From NCBI GenBank assembly GCA_019009955.1, contig CM032229.1:194994001-195058000 (forward strand): a stretch of 64,000 nucleotides of DNA, in the 5' to 3' direction. Positions 12,761 through 25,709 of the stretch are shown one piece after another. The notes beneath the pieces are model-generated. The model saw only the letters and a program-made list of their open reading frames with translations. It did not search any database and was not told the origin of the DNA. This DNA comes from Riptortus pedestris (Eukaryota; Arthropoda; Insecta; Hemiptera; Alydidae). The position numbers and the translations under genes were made by a program. Numbering within the stretch: the stretch's first letter is position 1; each line of letters starts with the position of its first letter.

Positions 12761-13170
12761 TTTACATGAAGAAAGCTCATCTCGTAGACAGTTCTAGCCT
12801 TTAGCAACTAGGTGTGATGGGAGGTAGATTTTATAAAATGGCAGAGAGAAGATCAAACATTGAATAGATTATGCATAAGAGAGTTGATTATTGCAGCGGT
12901 AATGCTTAATGCATGCCGAGCTAGTTGTTGCATGTACAGCTGGTAATAACCTTCTTCCTCGAGGAGGTTACACAATGTTCCACTGCTTAATGAGATAGGA
13001 AGTCGGAGCGAGGCCCCAGTTAATGTCTACAACTTTAATGGGCCATTCTAGGAAAGACATTTTATCAAGTTCAATGTAACAGTTTTATTTTTTACTTTCA
13101 GTAAGATTTTATGTAATTTGACATTTCAAAAATTAATTTCTCTTCGTTTCACTTATGTAACTACTCAGTG
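12761..13170. other. Gene-free stretch, nothing recognised
   Basis: About 0.4 kb before the 96/92-bp satellite. I see no gene, RNA or transposon signature. Confidence 0.5.
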
Positions 13171-16100
13171 TGTGAGTGATGGAGCCATTCCTGGCTGATG
13201 ACCGGCTAGAGGCACCATCCTCAGTCCATAGTTCCAATGGGCAGTGTCATCAACTGTCCTCTAGTGAGTGATGGAGCCATTCCTGGCTGATGACCGGCTA
13301 GAGGCACCATCCTCAGTCCATAGTTCCACTGGGCAGTGTCATCAACTGTCCTCTAGTGAGTGATGGAGCCATTCCTGGCTGATGACCGGCTAGAGGCACA
13401 ATCCTCATTCTGTCCATAGTTACAATGGGCAGTGTCATCAACTGTCCTCTAGTGACTGATGGAGCCATTCCTGGCTGATGACCGGCTAGAGGCACCATCC
13501 TCATTCAGTCCATAGTTACAATGGGCAGTGTCATCAACTGTCCTCTAGTGACTGATGGAGCCATTCCTGGCTGATGACCGGCTAGAGGCACCATCCTCAG
13601 TCCATAGTTCCAATGGGCAGTGTCATCAACTGTCCTCTAGTGAGTGATGGAGCCATTCCTGGCCGATGACCGGCTAGAGGCACCATCCTCATTCTGTCCA
13701 TAGTTCCAATGGGCAGTGTCATCAACTGTCCTCTAGTGGGTGATGGAGCCATTCCTGGCTGATGACCGGCTAGAGGCTACATCCTCATTCTGTCCCTAGT
13801 TCCAATGGGCAGTGTCATCAACTGTCCTCTAGTGAGTGATGGAGCCATTCCTGGCTGATGACCGGCTAGAGGCACCATCCTCATTCTGTCCATAGTACCA
13901 ATGGGCAGTGTCATCAACTGTCCTCTAGTGAGTGATGGAGCCATTCCTGGCTGATGACCGGCTAGAGGCACCATCCTCAGTCTGTCCATAGTTCCAATGG
14001 GCTTTGTCATCATCTGTCCACTAGTGAGTGATGGAGCCATTCCTGTCTTATGACCTGCTAGAGGCACCATCCTCAGTCCATAGTTCCAATGGGCAGTGTC
14101 ATCAACTGTCCTCTAGTGAGTGATGGAGCCATTCCTGGCTGATGACCGGCTAGAGGCACCATCCTCATTCTGTCCATAGTTCCAATGGGCAGTGTCATCA
14201 ACTGTCCTCTAGTGAGTGATGGAGCCATTCCTGGCTGATGACCGGCTAGAGGCACCATCCTCATTCTGTCCATAGTACCAATGGGCAGTGTCATCAACTG
14301 TCCTCTAGTGAGTGATGGAGCCATTCCTGGCTGATGACCGGCTAGAGGCACCATCCTCATTCTGTCCATAGTTCCAATGGGCAGTGTCATCAACTGTCGT
14401 CTAGTGAGTGATGGAGCCATTCCTGGCTGATGACCGGCTAGAGGCACCATCCTCATTCTGTCCATAGTTACAATGGGCAGTGTCATCAACTGTCCTCTAG
14501 TGAGTGATGGAGCCATTCCTGGCTGATGACCGGCTAGAGGCACCATCCTCATTCTGTCCATAGTTCCAATGGGCAGTGTCATCAACTGTCCTCTAGTGAG
14601 TGATGGAGCCATTCCTGGCTGATGACCGGCTAGAGGCACCATCCTCAGTCCATAGTTCCAATGGGCAGTGTCATCAACTGTCGTCTAGTGAGTGATGGAG
14701 CCATTCCTGGCTGATGACCGGCTAGAGGCACCATCCTCATTCTGTCCATAGTTCCAATGGGCAGTGTCATCAACTGTCCTCTAGTGAGTGATGGAGCCAT
14801 TCCTGGCTGATGACCGGCTAGAGGCACCATCCTCATTCTGTCCATAGTTCCAATGGGCAGTGTCATCAACTGTCCTCTAGTGAGTGATGGAGCCATTCCT
14901 GGCTGATGACCGGCTAGAGGCACCATCCTCAGTCCATAGTTCCAATGGGCAGTGTCATCAACTGTCGTCTAGTGAGTGATGGAGCCATTCCTGGCTGATG
15001 ACCGGCTAGAGGCACCATCCTCATTCTGTCCATAGTTCCAATGGGCAGTGTCATCAACTGTCCTCTAGTGAGTGATGGAGCCATTCCTGGCTGATGACCG
15101 GCTAGAGGCACCATCCTCAGTCCATAGTTCCAATGGGCAGTGTCATCAACTGTCCTCTGGTGAGTGATGGAGGCATTCCTGGCTGATGACCGGCTAGAGG
15201 CACCATCCTCAGTCCATAGTTCCAATGGGCAGTGTCATCAACTGTCCTCTAGTGAGTGATGGAGCCATTCCTGGCTGATGACCGGCTAGAGGCACCATCC
15301 TCATTCTGTCCATAGTTCCAATGGGCAGTGTCATCAACTGTCCTCTAGTGAGTGATGGAGCCATTCCTGGCTGATGACCGGCTAGAGGCACCATCCTCAT
15401 TCTGTCCATAGTTCCAATGGGCAGTGTCATCAACTGTCGTCTAGTGAGTGATGGAGCCATTCCTGGCTGATGACCGGCTAGAGGCACCATCCTCATTCTG
15501 TCCATAGTTACAATGGGCAGTGTCATCAACTGTCCTCTAGTGAGTGATGGAGCCATTCCTGGCTGATGACCGGCTAGAGGCACCATCCTCATTCAGTCCA
15601 TAGTACCCGTGGGCAGTGTCATCAACTGTCCTCTAGTGAGTGATGGAGCCATTCCTGGCTGATGACCGGCTAGAGGCACCATCCTCATTCTGTCCATAGT
15701 TCCAATGGGCAGTGTCATCAACTGTCGTCTAGTGAGTGATGGAGCCATTCCTGGCTGATGACCGGCTAGAGGCACCATCCTCATTCTGTCCATAGTTACA
15801 ATGGGCAGTGTCATCAACTGTCCTCTAGTGAGTGATGGAGCCATTCCTGGCAGATGACCGGCTAGAGGCACCATCCTCATTCTGTCCATAGTTCCACTGG
15901 GCAGTGTCATCAACTGTCGTCTAGTGAGTGATGGAGCCATTCCTGGCCGATGACCGGCTAGAGGCACCATCCTCATTCTGTCCATAGTTCCAATGGGCAG
16001 TGTCATCAACTGTCCTCTAGTGAGTGATGGAGCCATTCCTGGCTGATGACCGGCTGGAGGCACCATCCTCATTCTGTCCATAGTTCCAATGGGCAGTGTC

Positions 16101-19100
16101 ATCAACTGTCCTCTAGTGAGTGATGGAGCCATTCCTGGCTGATGACCGGCTAGAGGCACAATCCTCATTCTGTCCATAGTTCCAATGGGCAGTGTCATCA
16201 ACTGTCCTCTAGTGAGTGATGGAGCCATTCCTGGCTGATGACCGGCTAGAGGCACAATCCTCATTCTGTCCATAGTTCCAATGGGCAGTGTCATCAACTG
16301 TCCTCTAGTGAGTGATGGAGCCATTCCTGGCTGATGACCGGCTAGAGGCACCATCCTCAGTCCATAGTTCCAATGGGCAGTGTCATCAACTGTCCTCTAG
16401 TGAGTGATGGAGCCATTCCTGGCTGATGACCGGCTAGAGTCACCATCCTCATTCTGTCCATAGTTCCAATGGGCAGTGTCATCAACTGTCCTCTAGTGAG
16501 TGATGGAGCCATTCCTGGCTGATGACCGGCTAGAGGCACCATCCTCATTCAGTCCATAGTACCCGTGGGCAGTGTCATCAACTGTCCTCTAGTGAGTGAT
16601 GGAGCCATTCCTGGCTGATGACCGGCTAGAGGCACAATCCTCATTCTGTCCATAGTTCCAATGGGCAGTGTCATCAACTGTCCTCTAGTGAGTGATGGAG
16701 CCATTCCTGGCTGATGACCGGCTTGAGGCACCATCCTCAGTCCACAGTTCCAATGGGCAGTGTCATCAACTGTCGTCTAGTGAGTGATGGAGCCATTCCT
16801 GGCTGATGACCGGCTAGAGGCACCATCCTCATTCTGTCCATAGTTCCAATGGGCAGTGTCATCAACTGTCCTCTAGTGAGTGATGGAGCCATTCCTGGCT
16901 GATGACCGGCTAGAGGCACCATCCTCAGTCAATCGATCCTATCGGCAGGGTCATAAAATCTCCTCTGGGGAGTGATGGAGCCATTCCTGGCTGATGACCG
17001 GCTAGAGGCACCATCCTCAGTCCATAGTTTCCAATGGGCAGTGTCATCAACTGTCCTCTAGTGAGTGATGGAGCCATTCCTGGCTGATGACCGGCTAGAG
17101 GCACAATCCTCATTCTGTCCATAGTTCCAATGGGCAGTGTCATCAACTGTCCTCTAGTGAGTGATGGAGCCATTCCTGGCTGATGACCGGCTAGAGGCAC
17201 CATCCTCATTCTGTCCATAGTTCCAATGGGCAGTGTCATCAACTGTCGTCTAGTGAGTGATGGAGCCATTCCTGGCTGATGACCGGCTAGAGGCACCATC
17301 CTCATTCTGTCCATAGTTACAATGGGCAGTGTCATCAACTGTCCTCTAGTGAGTGATGGAGCCATTCCTGGCTGATGACCGGCTAGAGGCACCATCCTCA
17401 TTCAGTCCATAGTACCCGTGGGCAGTGTCATCAACTGTCCTCTAGTGAGTGATGGAGCCATTCCTGGCTGATGACCGGCTAGAGGCACCATCCTCATTCT
17501 GTCCATAGTTCCAATGGGCAGTGTCATCAACTGTCGTCTAGTGAGTGATGGAGCCATTCCTGGCTGATGACCGGCTAGAGGCACCATCCTCATTCTGTCC
17601 ATAGTTACAATGGGCAGTGTCATCAACTGTCGTCTAGTGAGTGATGGAGCCATTCCTGGCCGATGACCGGCTAGAGGCACCATCCTCATTCTGTCCATAG
17701 TTCCAATGGGCAGTGTCATCAACTGTCGTCTAGTGAGTGATGGAGCCATTCCTGGCCGATGACCGGCTAGAGGCACCATCCTCATTCTGTCCATAGTTCC
17801 AATGGGCAGTGTCATCAACTGTCCTCTAGTGAGTGATGGAGCCATTCCTGGCTGATGACCGGCTAGAGGCACCATCCTCATTCTGTCCATAGTTCCAATG
17901 GGCAGTGTCATCAACTGTCCTCTAGTGAGTGATGGAGCCATTCCTGGCTGATGACCGGCTAGAGGCACAATCCTCATTCTGTCCATAGTTCCAATGGGCA
18001 GTGTCATCAACTGTCCTCTAGTGAGTGATGGAGCCATTCCTGGCTGATGACCGGCTAGAGGCACAATCCTCATTCTGTCCATAGTTACACTGGGCAGTGT
18101 CATCATCTGTCATCTTTTGAGTGATGGTGCCATTCCTGGCTGATGACCGGCTAGAGGCACCATCCTCAGTCCATAGTTCCAATGGGCAGTGTCATCAACT
18201 GTCCTCTAGTGAGTGATGGAGCCATTCCTGGCTGATGACCGGCTAGAGGCACCATCCTCATTCTGTCCATAGTTACAATGGGCAGTGTCATCAACTGTCC
18301 TCTAGTGAGTGATGGAGCCATTCCTGGCTGATGACCGGCTAGAGGCACCATCCTCATTCAGTCCATAGTACCCGTGGGCAGTGTCATCAACTGTCCTCTA
18401 GTGAGTGATGGAGCCATTCCTGGCTGATGACCGGCTAGAGGCACCATCCTCATTCTGTCCATAGTTCCAATGGGCAGTGTCATCAACTGTCCTCTAGTGA
18501 GTGATGGAGCCATTCCTGGCTGATGACCGGCTAGAGGCACCATCCTCATTCTGTCCATAGTTACAATGGGCAGTGTCATCAACTGTCGTCTAGTGAGTGA
18601 TGGAGCCATTCCTGGCCGATGACCGGCTAGAGGCACCATCCTCATTCTGTCCATAGTTCCAATGGGCAGTGTCATCAACTGTCGTCTAGTGAGTGATGGA
18701 GCCATTCCTGGCCGATGACCGGCTAGAGGCACCATCCTCATTCTGTCCATAGTTCCAATGGGCAGTGTCATCAACTGTCCTCTAGTGAGTGATGGAGCCA
18801 TTCCTGGCTGATGACCGGCTAGAGGCACCATCCTCATTCTGTCCATAGTTCCAATGGGCAGTGTCCTAAACTGTCCTCTAGTGAGTGATGGAGCCATTCC
18901 TGGCTGATGACCGGCTAGAGGCACAATCCTCATACTGACCATATTACAAATGTGCGGTATCATAAACTGTCGTCTTGTGAGTGATGGAGCCATTCCTGGC
19001 AGATGAAAGTCTAGAGGCACAATCCTCATTCTGTCCATAGTTCCAATGGGCAGTGTCATCAACTGTCCTCTAGTGAGTGATGGAGCCATTCCTGGCTGAT

Positions 19101-21342
19101 GACCGGCTAGAGGCACCATCCTCAGTCCATAGTTCCAATGGGCAGTGTCATCAACTGTCCTCTAGTGAGTGATGGAGCCATTCCTGGCTGATGACCGGCT
19201 AGAGGCACCATCCTCAGTCCATAGTTCCAATGGGCAGTGTCATCAACTGTCCTCTAGTGAGTGATGGAGCCATTCCTGGCTGATGACCGGCTAGAGGCAC
19301 CATCCTCATTCTGTCCATAGTTCCAATGGGCAGTGTCATCAACTGTCGTCTAGTGAGTGATGGAGCCATTCCTGGCTGATGACCGGCTAGAGGCACCATC
19401 CTCTGTCCATAGTTCCAATGGGCAGTGTCAGCCACTGTCCTCGAGGGAGTGATGGAGCCATTCCTGGCTGATGACCGGCGAGAGGCACCAGCCTCAGTCC
19501 ATCGTACCAATTGGCAGGTTCATCTACTGTCGCCTTGTGTGTGATGGAGCCATTCCTGGCTGATGACCGGCTAGAGGCACAATCCTCATTCTGTCCATAG
19601 TTCCAATGGGCAGTGTCATCAACTGTCCTCTAGTGAGTGATGGAGCCATTCCTGGCTGATGACCGGCTAGAGGCACCATCCTCATTCTGTCCATAGTTCC
19701 AATGGGCAGTGTCATCAACTGTCCTCTAGTGAGTGATGGAGCCATTCCTGGCTGATGACCGGCTAGAGGCACCATCCTCATTCTGTCCATAGTTCCAATG
19801 GGCAGTGTCATCAACTGTCCTCTAGTGAGTGATGGAGCCATTCCTGGCTGATGACCGGCTAGAGGCACCATCCTCAGTCCATAGTTCCAATGGGCAGTGT
19901 CATCAACTGTCCTCTAGTGAGTGATGGAGCCATTCCTGGCTGATGCCCGGCTAGAGGCACCATCCTCATTCTGTCCATAGTTCCAATGGGCAGTGTCATC
20001 AACTGTCCTCTAGTGAGTGATGGAGCCATTCCTGGCTGATGACCGGCTAGAGGCACCATCCTCATTCTGTCCATAGTTCCAATGGGCAGTGTCATCAACT
20101 GTCCTCTAGTGAGTGATGGAGCCATTCCTGGCTGATGACCGGCTAGAGGCACCATCCTCATTCTGTCCATAGTTCCACTGGGCCGTGTCAACAACTGTCC
20201 TCTAGTGACTGATGGAGCCATTCCTGGCGTATGCCCGGCTAGAGGCACCATCCTCATTCTGTCCATAGTTCCAATGGGCAGTGTCATCAACTGTCCTCTA
20301 GTGAGTGATGGAGCCATTCCTGGCTGATGACCGGCTAGAGGCACCATCCTCAGTCCATAGTTCCAATGGGCAGTGTCATCAACTGTCCTCTAGAGAGTGA
20401 TGGAGCCATTCCTGGCAGATGACCGGCTAGAGGCACCATCCTCATTCTGTCCATAGTTCCAATGGGCAGTGTCATCAACTGTCCTCTAGTGAGTGATGGA
20501 GCCATTCCTGGCTGATGACCGGCTAGAGGCACCATCCTCATTCTGTCCATAGTTCCAATGGGCAGTGTCATCAACTGTCCTCTAGTGACTGATGGAGCCA
20601 TTCCTGGCTGATGACCGGCTAGAGGCACCATCCTCATTCTGTCCATAGTTCCAATGGGCAGTGTCATCAACTGTCCTCTAGTGAGTGATGGAGCCATTCC
20701 TGGCTGATGACCGGCTAGAGGCACCATCCTCATTCTGTCCATAGTTCCAATGGGCAGTGTCATCAACTGTCCTCTAGTGACTGATGGAGCCATTCCTGGC
20801 TGATGACCGGCTAGAGGCACCATCCTCAGTCCATAGTTCCAATGTGCAGTGTCATCAACTGTCATCTAGTGAGTGATGGAGCCATTCCTGGCTGATGACC
20901 GGCTAGAGGCACCATCCTCAGTCCTTAGTTCCAAAGGGCAGTGTCATCAACTTTCCTCTAGTGAGTGATGGAGCCATTCCTGGCTGATGACCGGCTAGAG
21001 GCACCATCCTCAGTCCATAGTTCCAATGGGCAGTGTCATCAACTGTCCTCTAGTGAGTGATGGAGCCATTCCTGGCCGATGACCGGCTAGAGGCACCATC
21101 CTCATTCTGTCCATAGTTCCAATGGGCAGTGTCATCAACTGTCCTCTAGTGAGTGATGGAGCCATTCCTGGCTGATGACCGGCTAGAGGCACCATCCTCA
21201 TTCTGTCCATAGTTCCAATGGGCAGTGTCATCAACTGTCCTCTAGTGAGTGATGGAGCCATTCCTGGCCGATGACCGGCTAGAGGCACCATCCTCATTCT
21301 GTCCATAGTTCCAATGGGCAGTGTCATCAATTGTCCTCTAGT
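13171..21342. repeat. 8.2-kb satellite of mixed 96-bp and 92-bp monomers
   Basis: About 86 tandem copies of a monomer containing GAGTGATGGAGCCATTCC, GATGACCGGCTAGAGGCA and CAGTGTCATCAACTGTC. Two length classes alternate: 96 bp with CCTCATTCTGTCCATAG and 92 bp with CCTCAGTCCATAG. Runs of 96-bp monomers (32 codons) stay open on the minus strand and give false proteins of up to 253 residues (MVPLAGHQPGMAPSLTR...). Each 92-bp monomer shifts the frame and ends the reading. A marker variant, CAGTCCATAGTACCCG, recurs near 15596, 16553, 17404 and 18360, about 960, 850 and 960 bp apart, which suggests a higher-order repeat of nine to ten monomers. Strongly diverged monomers occur near 16930-16970, 18910-19010 and 19400-19540. 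Confidence 0.97.
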
Positions 21343-21549
21343 TTAGAAGTCCTTTAGTCAGCTGTTAGTTGTTATCTTGTGGTTCATTATCTGTCGTAGT
21401 TGTTTACTTGCCGACATTTTTAGAAAATAAATCTTCCGATTTTTTCAGTGCTCTCTAGATGGCAATAATGGGAGGAGCTCAATTTCATTTGACCGTTCTT
21501 AAAGTGTATATTTAAACTTGTCGCGTAAATCTTACTTTGAAGTTCCTTA
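21343..21549. other. Short spacer, nothing recognised
   Basis: About 200 bp between the end of the satellite and the next TTAAGG element. No gene or repeat was recognised. Confidence 0.4.
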
Positions 21550-21683
21550 TTTGGTGTAATCCTTAAGGGAAATCAGCTATTGAATTGCTACTCATGACGC
21601 CATTTAAGAAAATATCTTCAATTTCAACCTCCTCAGACGAAAATGAGGGAAATCTGGTAAAATGTAGTTAGTTGGCGTCATGA

Positions 21684-21733
<50 letters not shown>

Positions 21734-22250
21734 GTTATGTAAAAAGAAGGATCAAGATCGTTAATGGCTGAATGTTGACGTATAGTAAAGAGCACACATA
21801 ATATCTCAGATCGAACAATTGTGTAGAAACATTCTTATTGAAAATTTAACGTACTATAAATATTGTTAAATACATTTATTCTCTTTCTTGAATATTAACC
21901 GAGAAATTTGCATTTTTCAATTTTCAACCTTCAGAAAACCCCCACTTCAACTTATGTTACGTAATCAACACTGTGCTATGTAATAAACCACATTATTCGA
22001 AGCCTAAATACCAAATATTGCTTTCATGACACCTTTATTATACGAGATAGATGCAAATACGTTATGGTGACCCTCCACCCCGTCTTAAGTTCTTGGACTA
22101 CTATAATTGATTGAATGGGATAAACATTATTCTGATACATTATATATGACAGAACTACATAGTTATACTAAATAGTTTTCAATAAAATCAATATGTTATA
22201 TTCTGATATATTTCATTAATTGTTTTTCTTTCCGTTGGGAGTTTGGCAGG
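21550..22250 (+). repeat. TTAAGG-element copy
   Basis: It starts with CCTTAAGGGAAATCAGCTAT, followed by CTCATGACGCCATTT and GTGTGTGTG plus a TA run at about 21685-21730. Then come TTATGTAAAAAGAAGGATCA, the GATCGAACAATTGTGTAGAA block, CTTGAATATTAACCGAG, a C-rich stretch, GTCTTAAGTTCTTGGACTA and TATTCTGATATATTTC. The order of blocks is the same in every other long copy. A second copy follows almost at once. Confidence 0.85.
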
Positions 22251-22254
22251 CCTG

Positions 22255-22319
22255 TTTTATCAGATAGGGGAAATCAGCTATTGATCCTACCCAGGAGATG
22301 ACGAAAATGAGGTCCGTTA

Positions 22320-22392
<73 letters not shown>

Positions 22393-23020
22393 GTAAAAAG
22401 AAAGATCAAGTTCGTTAATGGCTGAAATCGTATCAGAGGGAGGGGGGGGGGGTTAAAGGGGGGATTTTAGAAAATTCAAAATATATCCGTAATTATGCAA
22501 CATATCGAAAAAATGTATAGAAACAAACATATTGAAAATTAAATTTACTATAAATATTGTTATATACACTTATTCTCTATCTTGAATATTAACCGACATA
22601 TTTGCATTTTTATGAAGTCTGTAGTCGGGTGTTGTTTGGGTTAGTTCGGCCGTTTTCGTAAGTCTCGAATCTGGCGGAAGCTTCTAACCTAACCTCTCGT
22701 TTCTAACCTTACCTTACCTTCGTTACTTTGTGAGATTTATGCAAATACGTTCTGTTCATCCGCCCCCCCCCCCTTCCTTCTTTAGTTCTTGGACTACTAA
22801 AATTTGAGTTATAAAAATATAAATTATTCTTACAATTCAGAAGCCGTTTCAGTTGGGAGTTTAAAATTAACTGAAAGATTTCTCATTACCGTTTGTATTT
22901 ACTTATGGTGGTGTTGTGTTACTAGTATGCAGATTTGCCTATTGCTAAACTTCACATAGGAAATCTTCTTAGTTTACGCAGCCCCTGCGTGACGGACTTT
23001 TTTTACATTTCAGACGCTTA
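22255..23020 (+). repeat. TTAAGG-element copy, near full length
   Basis: It opens with a diverged left end (CAGATAGGGGAAATCAGCTA), then CCTACCCAGGAGATGACG, AAATGAGGTCCGTT, a 62-bp TA run (22325-22386), AAGAAAGATCAAGTTCGTTA, a G12 run at about 22441-22452, AACCGACATATTTGCATTTT, a C-run near 22763 and the right end TTACGCAGCCCCTGCGTGAC. It provides one of the clearest views of the family structure. No open frame of interest lies inside, so the element is non-autonomous. Confidence 0.85.
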
Positions 23021-23367
23021 GCTCATGTGGGACAGACTTTTCGAATATTTCTGCTTGTAGCGATGTAAACCGTGAGTGTGATCTATGAAGCCTTCTTGAA
23101 ATGTAGTTATTCTATAGTTTAATATGTGGTAATTTGTTTCAAGTAAACCGTTCACAATGAAATACGCTGTGCAAATTAAAATCTGCTGCGATAATCTAAA
23201 AATGTAGCAATTCAGACTCTGCAGTTCCCTTAATTTATGAAGTATAGAGCAGTGTTAATACGAGAGTTTGGTGAATATATTTATTTAATGTACCCATTTA
23301 ATTAGTAAAGTTAATCTATGTGTGAGGGCAGCGACAGGACAGCGTTGATGTTGAATCTTGAGTTGGA
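23021..23367. other. Gene-free stretch, nothing recognised
   Basis: AT-rich spacer between the TTAAGG element and the 74-bp array. No feature seen. Confidence 0.45.
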
Positions 23368-25227
23368 ACCTTGGAGCGTCTGTAGTCTGTCTGTTAGGTG
23401 CAGGTGAATGGGCTGGTCCTCCAAGGTTGACGGGTGTGTTAGTCTTGGGGCGTCTGTAGTCTGTCTGTCGGGTGCAGGTGAATGGGCTGGTCCTCCAAGG
23501 TTAACGGGTGTGTTAGTCTTGGGGCGTCTGTAGTCTGTCTGTCGGGTGCAGGTGAATGGGCTGGTCCTCCAAGGTTAACGGGTGTGTTAGTCTTGGGGCG
23601 TCTGCAGTCTGCCTGTCGGGTGCAGGTGAATGGGCTGGTCCTCCAAGGTTAACGGGTGTGTTAGTCTTGGGGCGTCTGCAGTCTGTCTGTCGGGTGCAGG
23701 TGAATGGGCTGGTCCTCCAAGGTTAACGGGTGTGTTAGTCTTGGGGCGTCTGTAGTCTGTCTGTCGGGTGCAGGTGAATGGGCTGGTCCTCCAAGGTTGA
23801 CGGGTGTGTTAGTCTTGGGGCGTCTGTAGTCTGTCTGTCGGGTGCAGGTGAATGGGCTGGTCCTCCAAGGTTGACGGGTGTGTTAGTCTTGAGGCGTCTG
23901 TAGTCTCCATGTCGGGTGCAGGGAATGGGCTGGTCCTCCAAGGTTCACGGGTGTGTTAGTCTTGGGCGTCCTGCAGTCTGTCTGTCGGGTGCAGGTGAAT
24001 GGGCTGGTCCTCCAAGGTTTAACGGGTGTGTTTAGTCTTGGGTGCGTTGCAGTCTGCCTGTCGGGTGCAGGTGAATGGGCTGGGTCCTGCTTGCATGAAT
24101 GGGCTGGTCCTCACGGGTGTGTAGTCTTGGGGCGTCTGTAGTCCTGCCTGTTAGGTGCAGGTGAATGGGCTGGGTCCTCCAAGTTAACGTGTGTTAGTCT
24201 TTGGGGCGTTGTAGTGTGTGCAGGTGAATGGGCTGGTCCTCCGGGGCGTCTGTCTTGGGCGTCTGCAGCTGCTGTCGGTCTGTCTGCAGGTGAATGGGCT
24301 GGTCCTCCAAGGTTGACGGGTGTGTTAGTCTTGGGGCATCTGTAGTCTCCCTGTCGGGTGCAGGTGAATGGGCTGGTCCTCCAAGGTTAACGGGTGTGTT
24401 AGTCTTGGGGCATCTGTAGTCTCCCTGTCGGGTGCAGGTGAATGGGCTGGTCCTCCAAGGTTAACGGGTGTGTTAGTCTTGGGGCATCTGTAGTCTCCCT
24501 GTCGGGTGCAGGTGAATGGGCTGGTCCTCCAAGGTTAACGGGTGTGTTAGTCTTGGGGCGTCTGTAGTCTGCCTGTCGGGTGTTAGCAGGTGAATGGGAT
24601 GGTCCTCCAAGGTTAACGGGTGTGTTGTTAGTCTTGGGGCGTCCTCAGTCTGCCAGTTATTACGGCTGTTGTTAATGGGCTAGGTCCTCCTGCAGGGTGT
24701 CTTGGGGCGTCTGTAGTCTGTCTGTTAGGTGCAGGTGAATGGGCTGGTCCTCCAAGGTTGACGGGTGTGTTAGTCTTGGGGCGTCTGTAGTCTGTCTGTT
24801 AGGTGCAGGTGAATGGGCTGGTCCTCCAAGGTTGACGGGTGTGTTAGTCTTGGGGCGTCTGTAGTCTGTCTGTCGGGTGCAGGTGAATGGGCTGGTCCTC
24901 CAAGGTTAACGGGTGTGTTAGTCTTGGGGCGTCTGTAGTCTCCCTGTCGGGTGCAGGTGAATGGGCTGGTCCTCCAAGGTTAACGGGTGTGTTAGTCTTG
25001 GGGCGTCTGTAGTCTGTCTGTCGGGTGCAGGTGAATGGGCTGGTCCTCCAAGGTTGACGGGTGTGTTAGTCTTGGGGCGTCTGTAGTCTGTCTGTTAGGT
25101 GCAGGTGAATGGGCTGGTCCTCCAAGGTTAACGGGTGTGTTAGTCTTGGGGCGTCTGCAGTCTGTCTGTCGGGTGCAGGTGAATGGGCTGGTCCTCCAAG
25201 GTTAACGGGTGTGTTAGTCTTGGGGTA
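23368..25227. repeat. 74-bp minisatellite, about 25 copies
   Basis: The anchor CAGGTGAATGGGCTGG recurs every 74 bp at both ends of the array (23401, 23475, and so on). Each monomer has TTAGTCTTGGGGCGTCTG and CCTCCAAGGTTAACGGGTG. Between about 23880 and 24720 the monomers are full of small insertions, deletions and rearranged pieces, while flanking monomers are clean. Net length is still close to 24 x 74 bp between the first and last anchors. Short open frames on either strand are repeat artefacts. Confidence 0.95.
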
Positions 25228-25451
25228 GTCGACCGGCCAACAATAACATCATCATTGCCAATTACTAGTCTCGGAAATGATCGTTGAAATAAGGCAAACA
25301 CCCCGACTTCGTATAAAGGAGTAGCTATTAGCTTCGGTGAATGTTTGGTGGTTATAAAGACCAAAACCTGCTGCAGTTTGATGAAGTCAACAGGTATGCC
25401 ATCGAAATTGCAGCCAGGCAAGAATGGTGTCGTCACCATTATCAGCTGCAC
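25228..25451 (-). pseudogene. Possible jockey-like LINE endonuclease fragment
   Basis: On the minus strand this reads as about 75 codons without a stop, running leftward into the 74-bp array. Segments such as GIPVDFIKLQQV and FQRSFPRLVIGNDD loosely recall the endonuclease of jockey-clade elements (F..F...FI.GGDFN...). No complete catalytic motif is present: GGDFN reads GNDDV here. I regard this as a weak resemblance; a host exon fragment or chance frame is possible. Confidence 0.25.
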
Positions 25452-25705
25452 TGTTTCCTACTGCGGAAGGCCACATAGGAGGAACTGTCATTGTAATTCC
25501 TAAAGCCAGCAAGTCTGTGTTACAAGTTACAATCCTGCCAATGACAGAAATAGTGTGCTAAGAATTAAGAGTCGCTGGTTCAATATATCGATCTTATTAC
25601 AAATCGAAGGACAAGATGGTTGAATTTAAGTATAACATATGACAAATTCTTTGGTATAACGTATATTTACGTTAGTAGTAGATTTACTACTTGGGGATTT
25701 CAATG
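25452..25705. other. Gene-free spacer before the piggyBac remnant
   Basis: No convincing feature. It ends at the TTAA (25706-25709) that forms the left target site of the piggyBac-type remnant. Confidence 0.4.
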
Positions 25706-25709
25706 TTAA

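Noticed and set aside
13313..21330. Series of minus-strand frames of up to 253 codons with 32-residue repeats
   Set aside because: They are 96-bp monomers (a multiple of 3) and break at every 92-bp monomer; no splice sites, start context or codon bias support a gene.
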